From Delphinapterus leucas (lineage: Eukaryota; Chordata; Mammalia; Artiodactyla; Monodontidae), in NCBI RefSeq assembly GCF_002288925.2, contig NW_022098069.1:75417670-75481669 (forward strand): a stretch of 64,000 bases of DNA, read 5' to 3'. The translations under genes and the position numbers were made by a program. Positions 11,600 through 22,680 of the stretch are shown here, in pieces. Under the pieces are notes generated by a model. The model did not search any database, had not been told where the DNA came from, and saw nothing but the letters and a program-made list of their open reading frames with translations. Within the stretch, counting starts at the first letter, position 1. The number at the start of each line of letters is the position of its first letter.

Positions 11600-12487
11600 T
11601 TAGCATCTAGGTGTTCATTTCATCTGCTTTCCAAATGAAGTGACCAATCACTTTCAAGAGATCTAGATAATTCCTGCAAGGAAAAAGAAGTGAGAAAACA
11701 CTTTTAATCATTAACACAAGAGACTTTGCTACTTTTCAGTGGTGAAGACACTGTGTACTAGCCTCTTTAGCCTGAAGGCAGTTTATTAGTTACACAGATT
11801 TCTTGGAAATAGGGCTTCTGGCAATGTTTAGCATGACTAGTGAATGAATAAGCACAGTTTTTGTATACTTCGTCTAAGATATTACCTTATTCTTATCAAT
11901 TATTATATGCAAGTAAGTCTGTGTGATTATACAGCTTCTTTTATATCCACATGTTATTCATAAAGAAAATATTTATGAAGAGAAAGAGATGATAAGTGTT
12001 GGTGGAAAACAACCCAAGATTTTTGTTTTAAGACTCGACATAATTTGAAATTATGATATATGACTGAGTCTCTTTATTATAATAGCATGTTGACAAATGA
12101 TACTGTGAATGGATAATCTGTAATAATACAAACCAGAGATTAGGGAGAATTTCATATAATAAGTTAGAATCATTCTTTCACTAGCATCCCTTCTTGGTAG
12201 TACATCTAGTGCTTAGAGGGGTATATTAACTCTTTCGGTCCATTAATGCAACTGTGAGGACTTTCAAGTGATATTGAAAAATACAATAAATAAAATTACA
12301 GTGGCATTAAGGGAGAATGTCTCTGCAAATCCCTTAGTAATACACTTTTAACACTAGTAAAACTGGAATTGAAAAAGAGATTAACTTGTAATTAGGGCTA
12401 TTAGAGAGTAAAACTTTTTGACTGCTTTTGATATTCCTTTTCTTTTGTGGTGGAGAATTGTAAAACATGTCTTAGGAAAATAACATA
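11600..12487. other. Unassigned AT-rich DNA, no gene
   Basis: No coding frame or repeat recognised. Confidence 0.45.
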
Positions 12488-12720
12488 CAAACTTTTTTTT
12501 TAACTTTTTATTTTATTTTGGAGTATAAATTGATTAACAATGTTGTGTTAGTTTCAGGTGTCCAACAAAGTGATTCAGTTATGCATATACATGTATCTGT
12601 TCTTTTTCAAATTTTTTTCCCATTTAGGTTGTTACCTAATATTGAGCAGAGTTCCCTGTGCTATACAGTAGGTCCTTGTTGGTTACCCATTTTAAATATA
12701 GCAGTGTGTATATAACATAT
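12488..12720 (-). mobile_element. 5'-truncated L1 3' end
   Basis: Minus-strand L1 3' UTR: T-run, then 'ggagtataaattgattaaca', 'ttagtttcaggtgtcc', 'agagttccctgtgctatac'. Same L1 group as 2309-3133 and 34153-34368. Confidence 0.85.
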
Positions 12721-12757
12721 GACCTTTTGTCATCAATTCTTGTTTCAGTTAGAATTT

Positions 12758-13265
12758 ACTTTTTTCCAGCTTTACTGAGATACAGTTGACAAAAAATTAT
12801 ATTATTTAAAGTCTGTAACGTAATGATTTTATATACTTATATATTGTGAAGGGATCCCCCCATGGAGTAAACACTACCACACCTCACGTGTTTACCTTTT
12901 TTTTTTAAATGAGAACATTTAAGTTCTACTCTCCTAGCAAATTTCAGTTATACAATACAGTGTTATCAACTATAGTCACATTAGATCCTCAGAGTTTATT
13001 TATCTTATAGATGAAAGTTTGTACCCTTCTAACAACCTCTTCCTATTTTCCCCACCTACCAGCTTCTGGCAACCAGTTTTCCTCTCGGTTTTGATGAGTT
13101 TGACTTTTTTTTTTTTTTTTTTTTTACACGATTCCACACATAAGTGATACCGTGCACAATTTGTCTTTCTCTGTTTGGTTTATATTGCTCAGCATAGCAC
13201 CCTCCATTTTCACCTGTGTTGTTATAAATGACAAGATTTCCTTCTTTTTAAGGTGGAAAAATATC
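12758..13265 (-). mobile_element. Old L1 3' part (left block)
   Basis: Minus-strand older L1: 'agctttactgagatacagt', 'gagaacatttaagttctac', 'gcttctggcaaccag' and 'gatttccttctttttaagg' in order. It resumes at about 13986, so one element was split by later insertions. A pure T-tract at 13107-13125 lies within it. Confidence 0.8.
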
Positions 13266-13556
13266 GTGTGGTATATACAGGCAGCTCTCTTCACTTGATT
13301 GTGCTTTGCAGATATTATATTTTTTGCACACTGAAAGTTTGTGACAACACTGTGTTGAGCAAGTCTATCGGTGTCATTTTTCCAACAGCATTTGCTCACT
13401 TTTTGTCTGTGTTACATTTTGGTAATTCTTGCAACATTTCAAACTTCTTCATTATTTTTATATATTTTATGGTGATCTGTGATCAGTGATCTTGGATGTT
13501 ATTATTGTAATTGTTTAGGGGTACCAGGAACCCTGCCCCTATAAGACAGCAAACTT

Positions 13557-13871
13557 GGGATTTCCCTGGTGGCGCAGTGGTTAAGAATCCACCTGCCAAT
13601 GCAGGGGACACAGGTTTAATCCCTGGTCCGGGAGGATCCCACATGCCGTGGAGCAACTAAGCCCGCGCACCACAACTCCTAAGCCCGCGTACCACAACTA
13701 CTGAAGCTCGTGCGCCTAGAGCCTGTGCTCCGCAACAAGAGTAGCCATCGCAATGAGAAGCCCGCACACCGCAATGAAGAGCAGACCCTGCTTGCCGCAA
13801 CTAGAGAAAGCCCGTGCACAGCAACAAAGACCCAGCGCAGCCAAAAATAAATAAATTTATTTTTTAAAAAA
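13557..13871 (+). mobile_element. Long-form (older) CHR SINE
   Basis: Plus-strand copy of about 315 bp, longer than the young form. After the tRNA-like head it has tandem 'cccgcgcaccacaact' units, then 'cagccaaaaataaataaat'. Direct repeats AGACAGCAAACTT (13544-13556) and AGATGGCAAACTT (13872-13884) differ at two bases, as expected for an older insertion. Confidence 0.9.
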
Positions 13872-13948
13872 AGATGGCAAACTTAATGGATAAATGTTGC
13901 ACATGTTCTGACTACTCATTCATTGACCCACTAGTCATTCCCCTGTCT

Positions 13949-13964
13949 CTCTCTCTCTCTCTCC
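13949..13964. repeat. (TC)n microsatellite
   Basis: Short CT run in the Tigger-like remnant. Confidence 0.7.
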
Positions 13965-13985
13965 TTGGGTCTCCCTCTTCCCTGA

Positions 13986-15175
13986 TACACAACAGTTGAC
14001 AGATACTTAGGTTGTTTCCATGCCCTGTCTATTGTGAATAATGCTACTGTGAACATGAGAGTACAGAAATTTCTTTGACATAATTTTTTTTGATATATAC
14101 CCAGAAGTAGGATTACTGGATGATATAGTAGTTCTATTTGTAGTTTCTTGAACGCCCCATACTTTTTTTCCATGATGGCTGTACCAATTTACAGTCTCGT
14201 CAGCATTTGTTGTCTCTTGTCTTTTTTATAATAGACATCCTAACAGGTGTGAGGTGATAACTCATTGTGGTTTTGATTTGCATTCCCCTGATGATTAGTG
14301 ACATTGACCACCTTTTCATGTACCTGTTGGTCATTTGTATGATTTCTTTGGAAAAATATCTGTTTAGGTCCATTGCCCATTTTTTAAAAATTAGTTATTT
14401 GTTTTTCTGTTGTTAAGTTGTATGAGTTCCTTGTATATTTTGGATAATAATCCCTTACTGGATGTGTAATTTACAAATATTTTCTCCCATTCCATAGGTT
14501 GCCTTTTTGTTTTGTTGATGGTTTCTTTTGCTGAATAGAAGCTTTTAAGTTTGATGTAGTCTCACTTGCTTATTTTTGCTGTTGTTGTCTTTGCTTTTGG
14601 TGTCAAATTTTAAATATTATTACCAAGACCAATGTCAAGGAGCTTACTCTCTATGTTTCTTCTAGGAGTTTTAAAGTTTCAGGTCTTATGTTCAAGTTTT
14701 TAATCCATTTTTAGTTAATTTTAGTGTACGGTGTAAGTTAAGGGTTCAGTTTCATTAGTTTGCATTTAGCTATTCAGTACCACCAACACCATTTATTGCA
14801 GAGACTATCCTTCACCCATTGCATATTCTTGGCTCCTGTGTTGAAAATTAATTAGCCATATATGTGTGGGTTTATTTCTGGGCTCTCTATTTTGTCCCAT
14901 TGATCTGTGTGACAGATTTTATGCCAATATCATACTCTTTTGATTACTGTAGCTTTGTAATAGATCTTGAAATCAGGAAGTGTGATGCATCCAGCTTTGT
15001 TCTTCTTTCTCAAGATTGGCTATTTAGGGTCTTTTGTGGTTCCATATAAATTTTAGGATTTTTTTTCTGTTTGTGTGAAAAGTATCCTTGTAATTTTGAT
15101 AGGAATGTCATTGAATCTGTAGATTGCTTTGGATAGTGTGGACATTTTAACAGTGTTAATTTTTCAACTCATGAA
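13986..15175 (-). mobile_element. Old L1 (right block, ORF2 remnant)
   Basis: Continues the L1 of 12758-13265 with 'gatacttaggttgtttcc', 'attgtgaataatgc', 'gaggtgataactcattgtgg' and 'ttttgattactgtagctttg'. Stops and frameshifts have destroyed ORF2. The element ends where a MIR begins. Confidence 0.85.
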
Positions 15176-15182
15176 TCTGTGT

Positions 15183-15292
15183 CATAAAGAGATTAAGTAA
15201 CTCTTCCATACAACTATTAGGTGGCAGAGTGGGAATCTGATCCTGGCCACAAGGGTGCTAGATCACTTGCTCTTAAATCACTCTCCTGTCCT
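15183..15292 (+). mobile_element. MIR SINE 3' fragment
   Basis: 'aagagattaagtaactc...ggcagagtgggaatctgatcc...gctcttaaatcac' matches the MIR 3' half. Confidence 0.7.
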
Positions 15293-15890
15293 TTTTTGTA
15301 AATGGAAAATAACAGAAAGGCAATATGCAAAGACTTGAGAAGATCAGAGGAGCCGAGTGGGGTATTTCAGAAATCGAGGTTATAGAGCAGAAGGTAAACT
15401 TCTTATAACGGAAGTCTCTGACCAAGGGAAAAACTGCTGACCATATAATTGAAAAAGATGTAGATGGCCTTAAGTTTTAAGAATTTGAGATAATTAATTA
15501 AATTGGGGACAAACTAGTGACACCATGAAGATGCTTTGCTCCTTCAGAAAAGTTGCAAAGACCTAAACTAAGTTTATTTTCATTCTGTTAGGAAGCAACC
15601 TTCAGAGATGACTGACTACATCCTGCCTTGCTCTAAGATAACTTGAATTCATCTCTCTCTTTGAAGGACAACCTTATTCCTCCTTCCTTCATCTCCTTTA
15701 TTCAAATATCCAGGGAGACATACAATAACCCCCATCTCTTCCTATTGTGCCCCATGTTTTCAATATATTAGGTTGGGAATCTCACTGATGTCAAGTCTAT
15801 CCTAATTCTGCTCTAAAATAAAATTAAATTGTTAGGCAATTGGAAAAGCTATGATTTAGCCACAGCTCTGTGGCACAATTTAGAAGAAAT
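15293..15890. other. Unassigned DNA, no gene
   Basis: No coding frame above 60 codons and no recognised repeat. Confidence 0.4.
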
Positions 15891-15892
15891 TT

Positions 15893-16100
15893 TATAGCTA
15901 CAGTTTATTGAAGCTGGACATTGATCTAAATGCCTTACAGGCAGTCTCATTTACTTCTAACAATAAGCTAATTTATAAAGTAAATACCACTATATGCCCA
16001 TTTCTGAGATGAGAAGATGGATATTTTGGAAGATTAAGTTATTTGCCCAGATTTATACAACTAGTTATTGGCAGCATCGAGATTAAAGTATTATAAACTC
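15893..16100 (+). mobile_element. MIR SINE
   Basis: 'gctacagtttattgaagc', 'ctaaatgccttacaggcag', 'tctgagatgagaagatgg', 'gttatttgcccagatttat' in MIR order; strongly diverged. Confidence 0.75.
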
Positions 16101-16660
16101 TGCTTCGTAATAATGACTGACATCAAATTTATATTTTTTTCTTTACAAACTGTATTTACCAAAATGTAATCTACGTATTTTTACTGCAGAAACTTGACTG
16201 TAGACTTATTTTAATGCTGGAGCATTAAGTCTGAGAATTTGAATGTTTTAGATAAAAATATGTAGCATATGTATAGTTTTTACATGAAGGAAGTAGAAGT
16301 TAACTGTGATCCACATAAAGATATATAAAATAAAATTTTAATCTGATTATTTGGAATAATTTTCTGCTACTTATCTTCTCATACTCCCCCTTTGAATAAA
16401 GTAGAATATATGCATAATATAGAGAAGAAAATATTTTTAAAAACTAGGAAATATTTTATATTAATTTATCTGAAATAGTTACATTTTACTTTTTAACCAC
16501 TTATTAGACTTCGAATAAAATGAGAGATAATTGAAGTCAGAAATTTCACAATACCTACACATAGTAAGTATGCGATAAATACCTGCTAATTGATCAATTC
16601 ATCACACGTGATCAATTGAGTAAACATTGTGTGCCAAGGGATTACCCAAGGAATTCTAAA
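16101..16660. other. Unassigned DNA, no gene
   Basis: Near 16552-16600, 'cctacacatagtaagtatgcgataaat' recalls the 3' tail of an old MIR/L2. Confidence 0.4.
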
Positions 16661-16671
16661 AATCAGTTAAT

Positions 16672-16879
16672 TTTTTTTTTTTTTTTTGCGGTACGTGGGC
16701 CTCTCACTGTTGCGGCCTTTCCCGTTGCGGAGCACAGGCTCTGGACGCGCAGGCTCAGCGGCCATGGCTCATGGGCCTAGCCACTCCGCGGCATGTGGGA
16801 TCCTCCCGGACCGGGGCAAGAAGCCGTGTGCCCTGCATCAGCAGGCGGACTCTCAACCACTGCGCCACCAGGGAAGCCC
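16672..16879 (-). mobile_element. CHR-type tRNA-derived SINE (young)
   Basis: Minus-strand copy with T-run at the left. Direct repeats CAGTTAAT at 16664-16671 and 16880-16887. Confidence 0.93.
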
Positions 16880-16959
16880 CAGTTAATATTTTTATTTAGT
16901 GCACAAGACAAAGCTTTATTTTATGTTACCAAATCATTATACCTTGGATTACTTATTGT

Positions 16960-17262
16960 GCTAATCATTAGGGTTGCAAAGATGAAAAAGATACAAGAAT
17001 CTCAAAATATAGCAGGAGATACAAGGCAGCAAATCACATCACCAAGGTACCTATGTAGTTCAAAGGGATGATCTTGAAGGCAGTGCCTAAGTCTCTAATG
17101 CAAAGAACGACATGAAAAGCCTCATAGAAGAGGTAATGCTTTACCAAATTCCTACTCAACCCGAAAATGAAACTGGTTTTGAGGTTGAGTAGGAATTTGG
17201 CAAGGCCATCTACGATTGAAGGTTACATAGTTGGTTACTGTATGTGGAAAGTTATGTTGGGG
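16960..17262 (+). mobile_element. Old mammalian repeat carrying an inverted insertion
   Basis: 'gggttgcaaagatgaaaaag', then a 'catagaagaggtaatgct' part and a 'tgagtaggaatttggcaagg' part follow the order of the old repeat at 6775 and 8812. Between the last two parts lies extra sequence forming the hairpin listed separately. Confidence 0.5.
17138..17206. repeat. Near-perfect 69-nt hairpin
   Basis: Left arm 17144-17161 (CCAAATTCCTACTCAACC) and right arm 17183-17200 (GGTTGAGTAGGAATTTGG) pair perfectly over 18 bp. Inside are two mismatches, four more A:T pairs and a 9-nt loop (17168-17176). Outside is one mismatch, then about five more pairs (one G:T). Size and shape are like a microRNA precursor. 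The right arm belongs to the old repeat and the left arm looks like an inverted copy of it. Confidence 0.9.
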
Positions 17263-17273
17263 GCTGAAACATT

Positions 17274-18092
17274 GTGGTAGGTGGAATCATGAACTCTCAA
17301 GATATCCAGATCCTAGAACCTGGAACCTGTGAATGATACCTTATAGAGCAAAAGGGACTCTGCAAATGAGATTAAGTTAAAGATCTTGAGATGGGGGAAA
17401 TTAGTCTGGATTATCACCAGTGTCCTGATAAAAGGGAGGCAGAGGGAGATTTGACTACAAAAGAGGAGAAGGTGATGTGACGATGAAAGCAGAGATTGGA
17501 AGATGTGGGCTTTTTAAAATAATTAATTTTTTTGGCTGCATTGGGTCTTCGTTGCTGTGTGTGGGCTTTTCTCTCTAGTTGTGGCAAGCAGGGGCTACTC
17601 TTCATTGCGGTGAGTGGGCTTCTCATTGCAGTGGCTTCTCTTGTTGCAGAGCACGGGCTCTAGGCGCACGGGCTTCAGTAGTTGCAGCACGCAGCCTCAG
17701 TAGTTGTGGCTCTAGAGCACAGGCTCCGTAGCTGTGGTGCACAGGCTTAGTTGCTCCGCAGCATGTGGGATCTTCTGGACCAGGGCTCGAACCCATGTCC
17801 CCTGCATTGGCAGGTGGATTCTTAACCACTGTGCCACCAGGGAAGTTCCCTGGAAGATGTGTTTTGAAGGGGGAGAAGAAGCACAAGCACAGGAATATAG
17901 TCCACTAGAAGCTGAAAAAGGCAATTGGATTTTTCTCTCAAAGCCTCCCAAAGGAACCAGCCCTGCTGATAATTTGATGTTAGCTTGTGTATCTGATGAT
18001 TTCAGACTTCTGACTTCGAGAACTATAAGATAATGAATTTGTGGGGGTTTTTAATACCAATAAATTTGTGGTAATTTGTTATAGTAGCAATG
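17274..18092 (+). mobile_element. MaLR/MLT1-type LTR split by a SINE
   Basis: Left block 17274-17507: 'gaacctgtgaatgatacctt', 'aaagggactctgcaaatgag', 'gatcttgagatggggg'. Right block 17851-18092: 'tagaagctgaaaaaggcaa', 'cagacttctgacttcgagaac', 'ataccaataaatttgtgg'. This is the order of MaLR-type LTRs in sense orientation, with the polyadenylation signal near the 3' end. A SINE separates the blocks. Confidence 0.8.
17508..17850 (-). mobile_element. Long-form (older) CHR SINE
   Basis: Minus-strand copy in the MaLR LTR, with 'ttttggctgcattgggtcttcg' at its 3' end. Direct repeats TGGAAGATGTG at 17497-17507 and 17851-17861. The insertion post-dates the LTR. Confidence 0.93.
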
Positions 18093-18229
18093 TGTGAGTT
18101 CTTACCCTGAAAAACCTCAATAATCATGTAACTGTTTATTTCTAAGATTCTAATGAATCATATGCTTAGATTTGAATTTCAAAAATATAGCTTTATCATC
18201 AAGTCAGAAAAATAGTGAGTGAGAAGTAG

Positions 18230-18560
18230 TAAGAGGACCAGTGAGGAAGAGACTAGATTACACGTAGGAAAGGCTTGTCTTGTGTGGGAGCGATAAATAA
18301 AGACATACTCAAAGATATTTTGGATCCAGAATCAACAGTATCTGATTGGATTATTGGGGTGTTGGAGCCAAAGACAACTCTGAGATTTATAACTTGGTTA
18401 GCTGAATCATGAGAACTGAGCTAGGAAATACATGTGTAGGAACAGGTATACAGTTTTAAATCTATGTAGCTTTAGGTTCCTGTTGGACATCTGAGTGGAG
18501 ATTGATATTTAAAAGTGAAAGTGGCATGCAGTAGAGATGCCAGTGTGCTAGTATGGAGGT
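18230..18560 (+). mobile_element. Old mammalian interspersed repeat (later part)
   Basis: 'gtgttggagccaaagacaactctgag', 'gttcctgttggacatctgagtggag' match the downstream part of the old repeat family seen at 6775 and 8812. Confidence 0.5.
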
Positions 18561-19760
18561 TTAGAGATAAGCCACCTGAAGTCTTTGGGGATAGCAAGCT
18601 CCCAGAGACCCTGGAAGGATAGGAAAGAGTTCCAGTTCCAGAATCCTAGGAAACGTTAACACTGAAAACTGCATATAGAAGAAGATCCAATCACAGAGAC
18701 TGGAAAAAAAAAAAAAAAAAGAAAAGAAAGAAAGAAATCTAAAGGGAAAGAGCATCGAGAAATGGTGCTGTTGAATCCAAAGGAAGAATTTACTATAGAG
18801 ATCTGTCTTCTCTTGCATACCAGAAAGATAATAGAGATAGTTGATTGGAAAGCAGTGGTGACATTCTGGATGAGATAATAATTCAGGAATCTGTAAATGT
18901 TTTTACCCCAAGATTTGAGTTAATGGGATTAAAAAATAGGATATAATGGAAATATGTACATCAAAAAGGATATGAACTTGCAGGAATCTATGAAATGTTT
19001 CATATGTCTGCCCTTTTGTACTTTAGGGTACTTATTCTAAATTTTATGTTCTTATAATGATATAATAGTAAGTACATTTAAACCTGCCCCTCAATTATTA
19101 CGAGGCTTAAAAATAACTGTATTAACTCTTTGGGATTTAAAAAAGATTCTCAGCCATTTAGGTTCATAGTATTCATGCATATTGGTGGGATCTTCTGTCT
19201 GCTTCTTATAAATAAAATGCTCTTATGGTTTTTGGTTAGAGGCTAGGAATTTTCACTCTCTGGAAAGTGAAATGTGAAGAGATGAAACACATTTATATAC
19301 AGTAGAAACAAGGATGCCAGTTGATCTGTGAAATGTGAAGTTTCCGACGCAATCATGAAGAAAAAGACGTTTAGAAAGGAAAATAATATCTACCTTTGAG
19401 TGCCCTTTTTACTTGGTCACAGTGTCACTGTGACCACTACTCTTAAGTAGTAAGATTATGAATCTCCATTTGAATAAAACTAAGTAGCCAGACTCGTTTG
19501 TATGAAACCAGAAGGCATTCTGAAATTCATATTTTCCTGCTTCATATTTTATAGATAAAGAGATTCTTTGATTTGATCAAAAGGCTACAAAAATGACTTT
19601 TCCCTAAGTTTTATTCACATATAAAATTTAATTTCAGTGGACCCTGCATTTGAGCTAAAGATAGTCTTTCTTACTAACCATAAGTCACTCTGACTTGAGC
19701 TGTTATAAAATATTAAATCAGTTTAAATTAATCTCCTCTAAGGATATAAAAATGGGATTC
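18561..19760. other. Unassigned DNA with A-rich tract
   Basis: An A/GAAA-rich tract occupies about 18700-18738. No gene or recognisable repeat otherwise. Confidence 0.45.
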
Positions 19761-19766
19761 TTTTCA

Positions 19767-20262
19767 CATTTTTAACATATTTATCACACCAAGTTTTATA
19801 TATCCATGTATAATGGACTCAGATCTTGTTTCCAATATTAAATCATGGAGTTCTGAAGAGGCTAACATTTCTCAACACTGTTTCCTCTCCTCGCCAATGA
19901 TTTGGGCAGTAGCAGCCTTGGGTTCATTTAGGGATATATGTAGATTCTCTTGGAGATTTCACTAATTTTTCCATCAAGGCCAAGTCACTGGTTATATGAC
20001 TCCAGTAAGTGTCTGCTTCCTTAAGATATTCAAATATACTCTTTACTGATTTAGAGAATATTGATGGCTCCAGTAGAGTGGGTGGTGAATGAAGAGCATC
20101 TCTCTTTGGCTTCCAAGAAAGTTTCATAAAAATTTTTGGTTTCCTTCTCTGACTTACTTTCTGGTGAGATGATACACTCTGACTGGTGATGGTTCTGTCT
20201 CTGCCTGTGATGGGGACTGTTGGTGCTGGTTTGTTTGTTATGATGGCTGCTCTAATCTGGTG
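19767..20262 (-). pseudogene. Decayed coding-like segment of unknown origin
   Basis: I do not recognise the protein. On the minus strand one frame is open from 20262 to 19924 (112 codons, stop to stop), longer than expected by chance in this AT-rich DNA. It has protein-like composition, with phrases such as KSVKSIFEYLKEADTYWSH and MEKLVKSPRESTYIPK. At its stop (near 19926) a minus-one frame carries on with similar character (NEPKAATAQIIGEE), meets one stop at 19872-19874, then continues (LASSELHDLILETRSES) to a stop at 19764-19766. A frameshift plus an in-frame stop suggests a dead gene fragment or retro-pseudogene. No A-tail or TSD was found. The upstream edge abuts a MIR. A splice-acceptor-like 'ataacaccag' lies just before the open part, so a relic exon is possible. 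Confidence 0.4.
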
Positions 20263-20287
20263 TTATAGATTCTCTTAAAATCCAGGA

Positions 20288-20470
20288 TTTGCCAGTAACT
20301 ACTCATGTAAATTTGGGGCAAAAATTATATTTTGTGAACATCAGTTTTATCATTTGTAAATGGGGACAGTATTACTTAGGTATGAGTACTTTGGAGGTTT
20401 ATGAAACATAGTGAAAATAAAGTTCTTAACACAGTGCCTAAGTCACAGCAAGCATTTAATAAGAAAGAGC
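20288..20470 (-). mobile_element. MIR SINE
   Basis: Reverse-complement MIR: 'catcagttttatcatttgtaaatgggga', then 'gttcttaacacagtgcctaagtcacagcaagca'. Confidence 0.75.
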
Positions 20471-21005
20471 TATTCAAATTATTTAATGATATGTATCTTA
20501 TATGTGTTATTATATAAAAATTATGCATTACTACAGATTTATGGAAATATAGACTTGACAGTTTGATCATGGAGGAAGCGTCCTGTATTTCTCACTATGA
20601 TATTTTTTAATCTTCTAAGCCCAGTGCCTGGAAATTCTGCAGAGAAAAACATAGTAAAGGCTATTACAATTAGATCAGTTGACTATTTTGATTCTACTTT
20701 CATAGCATTAACATAGTATGCAGATATACCACTTTATTTAATGCAGACCTTGGGAATGATTGCTGCAGTTAAAAAAAGAAAAAGGCAACTAAGATATATA
20801 CCGACATCTTTAGGTTCATACATCATAGGCTGAAGTCTACAGATAATTGAGTACAGTCCATGTGCTAGAAAAGGTTGCAAGCACTAATATCATGCTAAGT
20901 GTTTGATGAACGAAGTCAGCATCACTTGAAATTAAAATCCTTTTAATGTAATAGTAGACTGGTGGTTAACGGTTACTAAGGAAATTGACAACCTGAACCC
21001 ATGAA
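20471..21005. other. Unassigned AT-rich DNA, no gene
   Basis: No coding frame above 64 codons and no recognised repeat. Confidence 0.45.
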
Positions 21006-21007
21006 AG

Positions 21008-21190
21008 AGAAGAAAATATTATTGAGCACTTATAATGAGCTATGTATTTTCATTTATAGTATCTCAATTATTAAAAACTCTTGTATGATTTTTATACATT
21101 ATTAGATGAGGTAACAGAAAATCATAGAAGTTAATGAACTTTTCCAAAATTGGACACATAAGTGAATAGTGTAGCTGGAATTCTTCCCAA
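21008..21190 (+). mobile_element. MIR SINE
   Basis: 'attattgagcacttataatgagc', 'attagatgaggtaacag', 'gtgtagctggaattc' in MIR order; highly diverged. Confidence 0.7.
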
Positions 21191-22540
21191 TATAATATTC
21201 CAACTTGTAGACATTAAAAAATTAACATAAGCAAGCTAAAAACATGAATTGGTTATTTTTCTTTCTATACATAAAACACCTGTGGCCAGTTCATGACTGT
21301 CAGAAAATAGAATCAAATAGTTGGATATTAGAAGTAGAAGGTGTTTTGGGGGGAGAGGTATAACCTCTCAAATCTCTTTTCTTTTTCTTCTTTTTTGTGA
21401 CTTATTTTTAAGGAATTAAGAAATAGGACTTTAAGATACTTAGCAGATTTCTAAATGAAATCTCATGTCTCAAGAAAAAATAAGGCCTTAGAAATTATAA
21501 AATGCATTATTAAATATAAATCCATCCTAATTAGTACTCTAACAAAATTATGCTCCTGATTTTGGATATTCTGAGTGAATGATTAAATTTTTCTTGGCAT
21601 TAAATATTCAATTTAGAGGTTTATGTTCCAAGACACAAACTTTTAGTTTCAATTCTTCCACTAACTCCAACTTGGTAACTTAGGACATTTTTATCACTAC
21701 TGCCCCTGCTTCTTTATTGATAAAATGTTAATAATAATGTCCTACTTCACCAAAAGAATAAATTCATAAAATATAGTAAAAATTATTTTGACCATTAAGA
21801 TTATAAAAAGGAAAGTTTGAGGTGTTAATATAATCTAAGCTTGCTGAATTTCAAATTTTATGAAACTTTTTTATTGAAAAACTGTTGTGAATAATGTAAA
21901 GTATTTCACTGAAGCAGTAATGTCATTTTAATATTCAGTGATGGTATTAAAAGACTTAACACTGTCTAACCACAGTTTCTTGTTCCCTAAAAGGATGAGC
22001 ATCTTTCTTTTATTTATTTGTACTCTTTTAAAAAGCACTACTCACAAGTTGAATTTTTTTAAGGCTAGGGAAGAAAAATCCTAATGGAAAAGTAAAATCT
22101 CAACGTCTTGGCCTGAAACCACATAACACTGTTTTTCAGATGGGAAAAAAGGAAGAGCAAAAAATGTGATGAACCCTTAATACTATAAGCTCCTCTAACT
22201 GAGATGTGGTGGTAATTGCTTTTTATTTTTTTGTAACATCTCCTGGAAATGGTAATGCTTTCAAGTGAGGATCAAAGAGAATGACCTACATAAGAAATAG
22301 ATTGCAACATGTAGTTACATTTTTCATCCTTTGTAATATGCTTCTTGCATCTATACTTCTAAGAAGAATCAGAGCATAATGCTCATCATTTTTTAAAATG
22401 AGTTGTCACTAAGGTCAGATAGGATACTGGGAAACTAGAAAAAAAATATGATTTGGACCAAGGTGTTAACGCCAACAAATGGATCACTAGATGGATCAGT
22501 CTTCACAAACCAGCCTTGTATATTTAAAGAAAATAAGACC
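21191..22540. other. Unassigned AT-rich DNA, no gene
   Basis: No coding frame, promoter-like block or recognisable repeat. Confidence 0.45.
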
Positions 22541-22544
22541 AAAT

Positions 22545-22576
22545 ATTCAGAAAAATATATATATATTTTTCTGAAT
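22545..22576. repeat. Perfect 32-bp AT-rich palindrome
   Basis: Centred between 22560 and 22561. The left half ATTCAGAAAAATATAT is followed directly by its exact reverse complement with no spacer, so it could extrude as a cruciform. A related 'ctgaattttgt' unit recurs at 22571 and 22632. Confidence 0.9.
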
Positions 22577-22680
22577 TTTGTATTTATATAATGTATATTT
22601 TGTGTATATATATATATAATGTATATATATTCCTGAATTTTGTGTCTATATGTATATATGTACATATATACACACATAGA
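22577..22680. repeat. (TA)n/(TG)n low-complexity tract
   Basis: Imperfect TATATA and 'gtatatatg' runs following the palindrome. Confidence 0.8.

Larger units (their letters stand above)
13266..13985. mobile_element. Tigger-like DNA transposon remnant split by a SINE
   Basis: The left block (13266-13556) and right block (13872-13985) carry text I associate with pogo/Tigger elements: 'gttgagcaagtctatcgg', 'ccaacagcatttgctcac', 'atctgtgatcagtgatc', 'ataagaca...gcaaactt'. It sits in the old L1 and is split by the SINE at 13557-13871. The right end is lost at the L1 junction. Confidence 0.6.
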
